Shown in pieces: positions 1 through 6,042 of a stretch of 6,088 nt of DNA (the first letter of the stretch is position 1; each line of letters opens with the position of its first letter). This stretch comes from an uncultured Phycisphaerales bacterium (GTDB lineage: Bacteria; Planctomycetota; Phycisphaerae; Sedimentisphaerales; Anaerobacaceae). The notes under the pieces were generated by a model that saw nothing but the letters and a program-made list of their open reading frames with translations, did not search any database and was not told the DNA's origin. The stretch is taken from NCBI GenBank assembly GCA_937927975.1, contig CALEZT010000222.1, forward strand, positions 1-6,088, written 5' to 3'. The position numbers and the translations under genes were made by a program.

Positions 1-103
1 TCTGGCAGGGAATCTCTCCTCGCTGGGCCATGCGCTCCACCCGCCGCAGGTCGGCCCCCAACATGCGGGCGACTTCTTGGATCGTCAGAGTTCTGTAAGG
101 CAT
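1..103 (-). CDS. Helix-turn-helix (excisionase/MerR-like) DNA-binding protein, N-terminal fragment
   Basis: The minus strand reads ATG at 103-101 and stays open for 34 codons to the window edge, so only the N-terminus is seen and the gene continues outside. It begins MPYRTLTIQEVARMLG and continues with ADLRRVERMAQRGEIPCQ. This is the pattern of the excisionase-type HTH_17 domain: T-I-Q-E-V-A-R-M-L-G forms the first helices, then a recognition helix (RRVERMAQRG) and the start of the wing (EIPCQ). In planctomycetes this N-terminus often precedes a PTS EIIA (nitrogen-type) domain; that is recalled family knowledge and cannot be checked here because the C-terminal part is missing. No Shine-Dalgarno sequence is visible before the ATG. 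The gene is divergent from the sigma factor and shares its intergenic region, with the heptamer repeat lying in its leader. The HTH assignment is fairly secure; the full-length function is not. Confidence 0.7.
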   Translation of the reverse strand, partial: MPYRTLTIQEVARMLGADLRRVERMAQRGEIPCQ

Positions 104-111
104 ACTCAAGG

Positions 112-146
112 ATTGATCATTGATGATTGACTATTGATGATTTGGG
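112..146. repeat. Heptamer tandem repeat (ATTGATN), five units, last one degenerate
   Basis: Units with an exact 7-bp period are ATTGATC (112-118), ATTGATG (119-125), ATTGACT (126-132), ATTGATG (133-139) and a decayed ATTTGGG (140-146). The block is much more AT-rich than its surroundings and lies between the divergent HTH gene and the sigma factor, 8 bp upstream of the HTH start codon. Short heptameric tandem repeats are known in intergenic DNA of other bacteria, such as the STRR repeats of cyanobacteria. A role here (protein binding, DNA bending, or simply a slippage-derived repeat) is not shown. Confidence 0.75.
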
Positions 147-267
147 TCGAAACGCCGGCCTGCTCGTTTGATCACCAATTGTCAGTCATCTTTGCCTGTA
201 GTCTATCCTCACAAGTCGGAATCTGCAATGCTCTTGCACAGTAGCGGGGTTTTTCGGACAATCGTCG

Positions 268-281
268 CGGCACTGGTGCCG
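268..281. other. 14-bp palindrome abutting the sigma factor RBS
   Basis: The arms CGGCAC (268-273) and GTGCCG (276-281) are perfect inverted repeats separated by TG. The right arm overlaps the first base of the GGAAGG ribosome binding site. As RNA it could form a 5-bp stem with a CTGG loop; as DNA it could be a dimer operator. Short palindromes occur by chance in GC-rich DNA, so a regulatory role is only a possibility. Confidence 0.3.
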
Positions 282-286
282 GAAGG
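281..286 (+). promoter_or_regulatory. Shine-Dalgarno sequence for the ECF sigma factor
   Basis: GGAAGG lies 12 nt before the ATG at 299. An in-frame TTG at 287 directly abuts it, which leaves no spacing for initiation there, so ATG 299 is preferred although the spacing is a little long. The difference is four residues. Confidence 0.5.
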
Positions 287-298
287 TTGGACGTCAGC

Positions 299-880
299 AT
301 GGCAGATGTGAGCAACGTAACGCGGATTCTCAACGCGATCGAACGCGGGGACGTGAAGGCGACGGATGAGCTTCTACCCATCGTGTACGAGGAATTGCGG
401 CTCTTGGCCGCTCAGAAACTCTCCCGGGAACTGCCCGGCCAGACCCTGCAGCCGACGGCTCTCGTGCACGAGGCCTACCTGCGGCTGCTGGGCGACCAGG
501 GCCAGACCTGGCAGAGCCGGGGGCACTTCTTCGCCGCGGCGGCCGAGGCGATGCGGCGGATTCTCATCGAGAACGCCCGCCGAAAGAACCGTCTCAAGCA
601 CGGCGGCGACCATCGGAAGGTCGATTTCGAGGAGGCGGAGGTGACGATCGCCGGCCCGACCGACGACATCCTGGCCTTGGATGAAGCCCTGGAGAAACTC
701 GCCAAAGCGGACAAGGTCAAGGCCGAACTGGTCAAGCTGCGGTTCTTCGCAGGGCTCACGAACGAACAGGCGGCCCAGGTCCTGGGCATCTCGCACAACA
801 CCGCGGACCGCTACTGGGCCTACGCCCGCTCCTGGCTGCATCTCGAAATCACCCAAGGCGGCGAATCTCAGGCTGGATAG
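299..880 (+). CDS. ECF-type RNA polymerase sigma factor (planctomycete Sigma70_ECF family)
   Basis: A 193-residue alternative sigma factor that would bind core RNA polymerase and direct it to a dedicated promoter set. The sigma-2 region covers roughly residues 20-97, with the conserved segments LVHEAYLRL (55-63) and RGHFFAAAAEAMRRI (74-88) followed by the basic ENARRK (91-96). A charged linker (about 98-125) leads to sigma-4 at about 128-182, whose helix-turn-helix is GLTNEQAAQVLGIS (152-165) followed by HNTADRYWAYARSWL. Length and motifs match the Sigma70_ECF/TIGR02999-type family abundant in planctomycetes. Start ATG 299 is chosen over TTG 287 because of RBS spacing. The kinase gene follows 119 bp downstream on the same strand, an arrangement recurrent in planctomycetes. 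No anti-sigma factor is visible, so control by the kinase is plausible but inferred. The closing GGESQAG tail looks unstructured. Family assignment is very secure; the regulon is unknown. Confidence 0.93.
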   Translation: MADVSNVTRILNAIERGDVKATDELLPIVYEELRLLAAQKLSRELPGQTLQPTALVHEAYLRLLGDQGQTWQSRGHFFAAAAEAMRRILIENARRKNRLKHGGDHRKVDFEEAEVTIAGPTDDILALDEALEKLAKADKVKAELVKLRFFAGLTNEQAAQVLGISHNTADRYWAYARSWLHLEITQGGESQAG

Positions 881-881
881 G

Positions 882-917
882 TCCTATTCATCCCATCGGT
901 CCCATTTGTCCTGTTTT
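882..917. repeat. Degenerate 9-bp tandem repeat (consensus TCCCATNNG)
   Basis: Directly after the sigma factor stop, four 9-bp units follow in register: TCCTATTCA (882-890), TCCCATCGG (891-899), TCCCATTTG (900-908) and a decayed TCCTGTTTT (909-917) that runs into a T7 stretch (914-920). On the other strand it reads as GGGAC/GGGAT-type units. The transcript side is pyrimidine-rich and cannot form a useful hairpin. I recall similar GGGACNNAT-like nonamers in intergenic DNA of planctomycetes and verrucomicrobia, but cannot verify that here. It occupies much of the sigma-kinase gap. Confidence 0.65.
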
Positions 918-976
918 TTTCGAACATTTCTTCGCTTTGGCTGGGGCAAGCCTCTCTCGAACGTCGCATTGTACTC

Positions 977-989
977 GGGGGGGGAAAAA
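977..989 (+). repeat. Homopolymer tract G8A5 before the kinase start
   Basis: Eight G (977-984) followed by five A (985-989) lie just upstream of the kinase start and run into its AAGGA ribosome binding site. G8 is long enough to slip during replication. With the start at ATG 1000 it is untranslated; if translation began at the upstream in-frame TTG 937 it would be coding. Confidence 0.6.
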
Positions 990-992
990 GGA
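988..992 (+). promoter_or_regulatory. Shine-Dalgarno sequence that fixes the kinase start
   Basis: AAGGA ends 7 nt before ATG 1000, an ideal spacing. The frame is open back to a TTG at 937, but that codon has no comparable RBS and the added residues resemble no part of the family. A second in-frame ATG at 1015 is possible but less well spaced. Confidence 0.65.
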
Positions 993-999
993 TTCGGCA

Positions 1000-3900
1000 A
1001 TGGCTATCGAACGAATGACAACCGAAGAATCGATCTTCAACGCGGCCCTGGCGATCGCAGAAGCCGGCGAAAGGCAGGCGTATGTCCGCCAGGCCTGCCG
1101 GGGCGACGCCGCCCTGCTGGCCCGCATCGAGTCGCTTCTGAAGATCCACGTCAGCGAGCAGAGCTTCCTGGAGCAGGCGGCCTCTTCCCTGCAACTGACG
1201 CTCGACGCGCCGGGCATCGTCGAGAGCCCCGGCACCGTCATCGGCCGGTACAAGCTCCTCGAGAAGATCGGCGAAGGCGGCATGGCGGTCGTCTACATGG
1301 CCGAGCAGCAGCATCCTGTTCACCGCCGGGTCGCCCTCAAAATCATCAAGCTGGGCATGGACACCAAGAACGTGATCGCCCGCTTTGAAGCCGAGCGTCA
1401 GGCCCTAGCACTGATGGATCATCCCAATATCGCGAAGGTCTTCGACGGCGGCTCGACCGACACCGGTCGGCCGTACTTCGTCATGGAACTGGTCCGCGGC
1501 GTATCCATCACCGATTACTGCGACGACAACCGGCTCAGCACGCGCCAGCGTCTGGAGCTGTTCGTCCAGGTCTGCAACGCCGTGCAGCACGCCCACCAGA
1601 AGGGCGTCATCCACCGCGACATCAAGCCGACCAACGTCATGGTGACGCTCCACGACGGCAAGCCCGTCCCGAAGGTCATCGACTTTGGCATCGCCAAGGC
1701 GACCAACCAGCGGCTCACCGAGCAGACCCTGTTCACCCGCTACGCCCAGATGATCGGGACGCCGGAATACATGAGCCCCGAGCAGGCCGAAATGAGCGGA
1801 CTGGACATCGACACGCGAACCGACATCTACTCGCTGGGCGTCCTGCTCTACGAGCTGCTGACCGGCTCGACGCCGTTTGCGGGCGAAACGCTCCGCAGCG
1901 CAGGTTACGCCGAGATGCAGCGGATCATCCGCGAGACCGACCCGCTGAAGCCCTCGACCCGGATCCGGACGCTCGGGGCGACGCTGGCCGGCGTGGCCCA
2001 GTCTCGCCAGTGCAGCGTCGAGCTGTTGCCCAGGCTGGTTCGCGGCGATCTCGACTGCATCGTCATGAAGAGCATCGAGAAAGACCGGACGCAGCGTTAC
2101 GAGACGGCCCACGCGTTGGCTGGAGACATCGAGCGTCACCTGCGAAACGAACCCATTCTCGCCGGTTCGCCGAGCACGGCCTATCGCATCCAGAAGTTCG
2201 TGCGAAGGCATCGGGCCCGGCTGGCGGCCTGGTCGGCGGCGGTCGTCGTGATCGGCGGTCTTCTTTTCGCGGGCGTCGCCTACCTGCGTCTGAATACGCA
2301 ACGGACACAGAGCGAGCACGAGAGGATTCTGATCTCCGTCGAGGACCTGCTCAGCCGGGGCGAGTACGCACCCGCCCTCTCCGAGGTCAAGCCGGTGCTC
2401 TCCAGCCGATACGTCGGTCCCAAAGCCCGTCTGCTCCATGCCCGCATACTGCTCGAGTTGCAGGGCCCCCGAGCCGGGGTCGAGCAACTGCTGGAACTGC
2501 TCGACGAGCAGCCCGAGATCGCGGCCAACGCGCATTTCCTCCTGGCCTGGATCTACCTGGAGGCGGCCCCCGACGACGCCGCGATGAAAAGCAAAGCCGA
2601 ACAGCACCTCCACCAAGGCGAGCGTCTGCTGCCGAGAACCGCGGAGGCCTACCTGCTCCGCGCGATGACGGCCCAGACCGTGCAGGAGACCCTCGGCGCC
2701 TTCAACGACGCCCTCGACCTTGACCCCACACACTACGGGGCGCGCCGGGCGCGCGCCCTGGCCTGCTACGCCCTCGGCGACTACCGCGCCGCGGAAACCG
2801 AGGCTTCCATCATGATCGGCAGCCAGCCGGCGAACCCCGCGGGCTTCCTGCTCCGCGCCATGGCCCGCCGGGAACTGGCGATGGCAAACAACGATGCGGA
2901 CCTGCTCAACGCCGCATTGGCCGACCACGATCGGGCGGCCGTGTTGACCGGCCCGCGCGACCGGCGCCGCGTCGAATTGTGCGACCAGCGACGCCAGACC
3001 CTGATGCGGATGGGCCGGTACGCGGAGGCCATGGCCGACGTGGAGGTCTGCCGCAAAATGCAGCCCGACGAGGCGGTTCACCAGTTCAACCAGTTCTGCC
3101 TCCTGACGGCCCAGGGCCAGTACGAGCAGGCCCAGAAGCTGTACGACGCGATGGCATCGCAGCCAGGCGAACTCCAGCCTCGTGTCGAGACAGCGGCCGC
3201 CCGGCATGTGTTTGACTGTCTCGCGGCCGGCCGGCCGTGGCATCCTCCTCAAAGCGATCCGCAGGGAGCAGCGTTCGACTCAATGCTCCGGGCCCAGGAG
3301 GAATACCGCCAGATCTCGGCCAACGCCTCGCGGATCGTGGCCGAGGGCTTCCACCCCACGTGGTCGCCCGACGGACAGGAGTTGGCCTACAGCCGGGGCG
3401 TGCTCGGCGCCAGCGGGATCGAGATTCGACGGCTCGCGACGGGCAAGACCCGCCTGCTGGTGATGCCGGGCAAGGACCCCGCGTGGTCGCCCGACGGTCG
3501 GCACATCGTGTACGTCCGGGATCGGCAGGTCCTGCCCATCACAGACCTGACCACCCAGCGTCCCGGCGCAAACCGCCCTTACGATCAGGAAGAAGTCTGG
3601 ATCATTCGGGTCGACGGCACGCAGGCTCCTCGATTCCTCGCCCAAGGCGGCTGGCCGACCTGGAACCGCAACTCCAACCAGGTCTACTTCCATTGCCGCA
3701 CGAGCGGCAAGCTGTGCCGCGTCTCGACGGACCCGAACGATCCGAGGCCGCGGGAGATCCGTGAGAGCATGGACTACTTCCCCTCGGTCTCCCCCGACGA
3801 GAAATACGTGACGTACATGCAGGAAGGCACGGCGCTCCAGATCCTCGACCTGGCGACCGGAGCAGTCGTCGCAAGCTGGACGAGCCCGCGAGAACGTCAG

Positions 3901-4149
3901 CAACTGTTCATCCAATGGTCCGCAGACAGCCGTTTCCTGAGCCTGGGAGGCTACTGGGGCGGCGGACTGTGGATCTACGATATGGAAACACGAGAAGCAT
4001 CCAAAATCCTCGACGGCGCCTTCGCCTGCTGCAGTTGGTCGGGCCCCGACCGCGGCCGCATGGCCCTGGAGAAGGTCTGCGCTGACTGGCATAAAGAGAT
4101 CTGGGTAACCAACCCGGCCGCCGGCGATGAGGCGGCACGGCCTCAATAG
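1000..4149 (+). CDS. Transmembrane Ser/Thr protein kinase with extracytoplasmic TPR and PD40 beta-propeller
   Basis: A 1049-residue Hanks-type kinase. An N-terminal extension (1-80), with the ACRGDAALLARIESLL-type segment common in planctomycete kinases, precedes the catalytic domain (about 81-385). All key residues are present: glycine loop GEGGMAVVY (91-99), Lys114 in VALKIIK, helix-C Glu132, HRDIKPTNV with Asp207 and Asn212, DFG at 228-230, SPE at 259-261 and Asp275 in RTDIYSLG. Arg206 makes it an RD kinase, usually activated by activation-loop phosphorylation. One membrane helix (about 408-429) follows the basic stretch RRHRAR, placing the kinase in the cytoplasm and the rest outside. Residues about 445-745 are helical TPR-like repeats (clear units near 568-640 and 675-725). 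Residues about 780-1040 hold six PD40/WD40-like blades, with motif starts near 788, 829, 888, 930, 973 and 1013; the first two keep WSPDG and the others have decayed. It likely senses a ligand through the propeller/TPR part and may act on the neighbouring sigma factor; both points are inference. Confidence 0.93.
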   Translation: MAIERMTTEESIFNAALAIAEAGERQAYVRQACRGDAALLARIESLLKIHVSEQSFLEQAASSLQLTLDAPGIVESPGTVIGRYKLLEKIGEGGMAVVYMAEQQHPVHRRVALKIIKLGMDTKNVIARFEAERQALALMDHPNIAKVFDGGSTDTGRPYFVMELVRGVSITDYCDDNRLSTRQRLELFVQVCNAVQHAHQKGVIHRDIKPTNVMVTLHDGKPVPKVIDFGIAKATNQRLTEQTLFTRYAQMIGTPEYMSPEQAEMSGLDIDTRTDIYSLGVLLYELLTGSTPFAGETLRSAGYAEMQRIIRETDPLKPSTRIRTLGATLAGVAQSRQCSVELLPRLVRGDLDCIVMKSIEKDRTQRYETAHALAGDIERHLRNEPILAGSPSTAYRIQKFVRRHRARLAAWSAAVVVIGGLLFAGVAYLRLNTQRTQSEHERILISVEDLLSRGEYAPALSEVKPVLSSRYVGPKARLLHARILLELQGPRAGVEQLLELLDEQPEIAANAHFLLAWIYLEAAPDDAAMKSKAEQHLHQGERLLPRTAEAYLLRAMTAQTVQETLGAFNDALDLDPTHYGARRARALACYALGDYRAAETEASIMIGSQPANPAGFLLRAMARRELAMANNDADLLNAALADHDRAAVLTGPRDRRRVELCDQRRQTLMRMGRYAEAMADVEVCRKMQPDEAVHQFNQFCLLTAQGQYEQAQKLYDAMASQPGELQPRVETAAARHVFDCLAAGRPWHPPQSDPQGAAFDSMLRAQEEYRQISANASRIVAEGFHPTWSPDGQELAYSRGVLGASGIEIRRLATGKTRLLVMPGKDPAWSPDGRHIVYVRDRQVLPITDLTTQRPGANRPYDQEEVWIIRVDGTQAPRFLAQGGWPTWNRNSNQVYFHCRTSGKLCRVSTDPNDPRPREIRESMDYFPSVSPDEKYVTYMQEGTALQILDLATGAVVASWTSPRERQQLFIQWSADSRFLSLGGYWGGGLWIYDMETREASKILDGAFACCSWSGPDRGRMALEKVCADWHKEIWVTNPAAGDEAARPQ

Positions 4150-4307
4150 CGGAATAACCAACAACACCCTCGGTATCGAACGGCAAAGGGCCGGCGAGTC
4201 TCGTCCCGGCGACGAGGAACGCAGCCCTCCCCTGCCTCGGGCGCCCGGTTTGCGCGCTCGAATCCAGGGCGGCATAATCCAACTGCAAACCAGAGAGAGC
4301 GGCACAC
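4150..4307. other. Intergenic region with two small GC palindromes
   Basis: This 158-bp gap has no open reading frame I would support. It contains CTCGTC/GACGAG arms (4200-4205 and 4211-4216, 5-nt loop) and the palindrome CGGGCGCCCG (4238-4247). Neither is followed by a T tract, so neither is a convincing terminator for the kinase. The right end carries the candidate promoter described separately. Confidence 0.5.
4250..4278 (+). promoter_or_regulatory. Candidate sigma70-like promoter for the PD40-dockerin-LamG gene
   Basis: TTGCGC (4250-4255, 3 of 6 matches to the -35 consensus) and CATAAT (4273-4278, 5 of 6 to the -10 consensus) are separated by exactly 17 bp. Transcription would begin near 4285, giving a leader of about 23 nt with purine-rich AGAGAGAG before ATG 4308. 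The good -10 and spacing stand out in GC-rich DNA, but no start site is known. If real, the downstream gene can be expressed independently of the kinase. Confidence 0.4.
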
Positions 4308-5960
4308 ATGAGAACGGCACAAATCACACGAATGGCGATGGCGACGGGACTGATGATCGCGTGGGCGGGAGCAGCCCAAGGGGACTTCTACTGTGGAAAG
4401 GCGGCCAAAGTCCCGAATGTCAACGATGGGTACAGCAGTCTCGGAGGCAGCATCTCGTCCGACGGTCTGTCGCTGTACTTCACCTCCCAACGGGCGGGCA
4501 ACTTCGGCGAGAACTTCGATATCTGCGTGGCGACGCGAGCCACACCCCAAGACCCCTGGGGTACGCCGACGAACCTCGGAGCGACGATCAATGGCTTCTA
4601 CTTCGACCACACGCCGAACATCTCGCCCGACGGCCTGACATTGTTGTTCTCGTCCGACCGGCCGGGCGGATCGGGCGGCATGGACATGTGGATGGCCATC
4701 CGCGCCGACATGGACAGCCCCTGGGGCGAGCCGGTGAACCTGGGCCCGACAGTCAACAGCTCCGCCTGGGACCTGAGTCCGCGGCTCTCCGTCGACGGCC
4801 TGTCGCTGTACTTCCATTCCGCCCGGCCCGGCGGATACGGCAACGAGGACATCTGGGTGACCACGCGGGCCTCGAAGACCGATCCCTGGGGCACGCCCAC
4901 GAACCTCGGCCCCGCCATCAATACCGGCTCCAACGACGGCGAAGCCGTGATTTCGCCTGACGGCCTGGCCCTCTTCTTCAGCTCCGACCGTCCCGGCGGA
5001 ATGGGCGGCTACGATCTGTGGATGGCTACCCGACGAAGCCTCAGCAGCCCATGGACGATGCCGGTCAATCTCGGACCGATGGTCAACAGCGCCAACACCG
5101 AGTGGTGCGGGTCGCTCTCGGCCGACGGCTCCACGCTCTACTTCTGTTGCGACCGGCCGACGACCTGGGGTCCGTGCAGCCTGTACCAGACGCCGCTCAC
5201 GCCGATGCCTGACTTCAACGGCGATGGAATCGTCGACGGCAAGGAAGTCCGCATCATGGCCGAGAACTGGGGCACGGATGCATCGCGGTGCGACATCGGT
5301 CCCATGCCCTATGGCGACGGTGTCGTGGACGCCCAGGACCTTCTGGTCCTGTCGGGATACATGTCGAAGGAGTTCCTCGATCCGGCGATCGTCACGGTCT
5401 GGAAGTTCGATGAGTTCGAGGGCGACACCGCGGCGAACACGGTGGCCGGCCCCGAAGCGACGTTGGTGGGCAACCCTGCGTGGCGACCGACCGAGGGCGC
5501 AGTCGGAGGCGCCATCCGGCTCGACGGCGTCGATGACTGTCTGATCGGGGGGTTCGACGGCGACCCGTCGAAGGCCCCGTGGAGCATCTTCGTCTGGGTC
5601 AAAGGCGGCGCCCCGGGCCAAGTCGTCCTGTCGCAAAAGGGCGGCGTCGACTGGTTGACGACAGACCCGGTCACCGGGGCCCTGAGGACCGACCTGCGGA
5701 GCGCCGGCCGCCTCAGCAGGCCCCTCGCTTCTGAGACCGCCATCACCGACGGCCACTGGCATCGCATCGGCCTGACCTGGGATGGGACGACCCGGACTCT
5801 GTATGTGGACGGCAGCGTCGCGGCGGAGGACTCGCAGGGGGCATTTGCGTCCGTCCATGGCCCGCTGCACATCGGCTGCAGTTACGACATGGCCGCCGGC
5901 ACGTTCTGGGCGGGGCTGATCGACGATGTTCGCCTCTACGACTGCGCAGTCAAACCGTGA
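4308..5960 (+). CDS. Secreted PD40 beta-propeller, dockerin-like and LamG/concanavalin-type domain protein
   Basis: A 550-residue exported protein. The start MRTAQITRMAMATGLMIAWAG is a Sec signal peptide, probably cut near AAQG (about residue 25); there is no lipobox. Five PD40-like blades follow with almost exact 55-residue spacing: the S-x-DG aspartates are 52, 108, 163, 218 and 273, with repeated D-R-P-G-G, D-[IL]-W and P-W-G-x-P-x-N-L-G elements. Next comes a dockerin-like pair: DFNGDGIVDGKE (302-313), with calcium ligands at loop positions 1, 3, 5, 9 and 12, and a second loop from Asp329 with an enlarged first half leading to DGVVDAQD (337-344). A LamG/Laminin_G_3-like domain occupies about 362-547, with VWKFDE, LDGVDD, HWHRIGLTWDGTTRTLYVDG and IDDVRLYD. 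The protein stops a few residues after that last strand, shorter than usual for such domains. No catalytic domain is seen; carbohydrate or protein binding is the likely role, the exact ligand unknown. ATG 4332 is an alternative start. Confidence 0.88.
   Translation: MRTAQITRMAMATGLMIAWAGAAQGDFYCGKAAKVPNVNDGYSSLGGSISSDGLSLYFTSQRAGNFGENFDICVATRATPQDPWGTPTNLGATINGFYFDHTPNISPDGLTLLFSSDRPGGSGGMDMWMAIRADMDSPWGEPVNLGPTVNSSAWDLSPRLSVDGLSLYFHSARPGGYGNEDIWVTTRASKTDPWGTPTNLGPAINTGSNDGEAVISPDGLALFFSSDRPGGMGGYDLWMATRRSLSSPWTMPVNLGPMVNSANTEWCGSLSADGSTLYFCCDRPTTWGPCSLYQTPLTPMPDFNGDGIVDGKEVRIMAENWGTDASRCDIGPMPYGDGVVDAQDLLVLSGYMSKEFLDPAIVTVWKFDEFEGDTAANTVAGPEATLVGNPAWRPTEGAVGGAIRLDGVDDCLIGGFDGDPSKAPWSIFVWVKGGAPGQVVLSQKGGVDWLTTDPVTGALRTDLRSAGRLSRPLASETAITDGHWHRIGLTWDGTTRTLYVDGSVAAEDSQGAFASVHGPLHIGCSYDMAAGTFWAGLIDDVRLYDCAVKP
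4431..5190 (+). repeat. Five in-gene repeats of about 165 bp encoding PD40 blades
   Basis: The S-x-DG aspartate codons begin at 4461, 4629, 4794, 4959 and 5124, so the periods are 168, 165, 165 and 165 bp. DNA similarity is visible between copies, for example CCCTGGGGTACGCCGACGAA near 4554 and CCCTGGGGCACGCCCACGAA near 4884. This indicates intragenic duplication with divergence. Repeats 2 and 4 are closest in protein sequence (ISPDGL followed by FSSDRPGG). Confidence 0.75.
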
Positions 5961-6001
5961 GAGTCATCGCCCGGGGAAGACCTGAAGAAACGAGAGAAGA
6001 C

Positions 6002-6042
6002 CAGGGCCGGCACAATCCCTCGCGGCCGGCCCTGTCCTTTTT
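6002..6042 (+). terminator. Rho-independent terminator after the PD40-dockerin-LamG gene
   Basis: A perfect 10-bp GC-rich stem, CAGGGCCGGC (6002-6011) with GCCGGCCCTG (6025-6034), encloses a 13-nt loop and is followed by TCC and then five T (6038-6042). It lies 41 nt after the stop codon at 5958-5960. The T run is short and interrupted, but the stem is strong. Confidence 0.8.

Noticed and set aside
112..146. CRISPR-like array
   Set aside because: The units are 7 bp and contiguous with no spacers, so this is a simple tandem repeat.
234..262. TTGCAC and GACAAT with 17-bp spacing as a promoter for the sigma factor
   Set aside because: The spacing is right, but the -35 matches only 3 of 6 and the -10 only 4 of 6; a second equally weak pair exists at 179-207, so neither can be called.
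882..920. Possible terminator after the sigma factor because of the T7 tract
   Set aside because: The preceding pyrimidine-rich repeat cannot form a stable stem; the only inverted repeat there (ATAGG-T-CCTAT) has a one-base loop.
937..999. Upstream TTG start for the kinase adding 21 residues
   Set aside because: There is no good RBS before it, the added residues would be encoded across the G8 tract, and ATG 1000 has a well-spaced AAGGA.
1405..3252. Long minus-strand open frame (615 codons) opposite the kinase gene
   Set aside because: It is antisense to a gene with clear kinase, TPR and propeller motifs; its translation is rich in Arg, Gly, Val and His with no recognisable domain, as expected for a shadow frame in GC-rich DNA.
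4200..4216. CTCGTC/GACGAG hairpin as a terminator for the kinase gene
   Set aside because: The stem is only 6 bp and no T run follows, so intrinsic termination is not supported.
3280..4320. Minus-strand open frame across the kinase C-terminus and the intergenic gap
   Set aside because: It overlaps the propeller-coding region, has low-complexity composition and no family resemblance.
4143..5870. Long minus-strand open frame (575 codons) opposite the PD40-dockerin-LamG gene
   Set aside because: It is a shadow of the plus-strand gene; its apparent periodicity mirrors the PD40 repeats, and no domain or RBS supports it.
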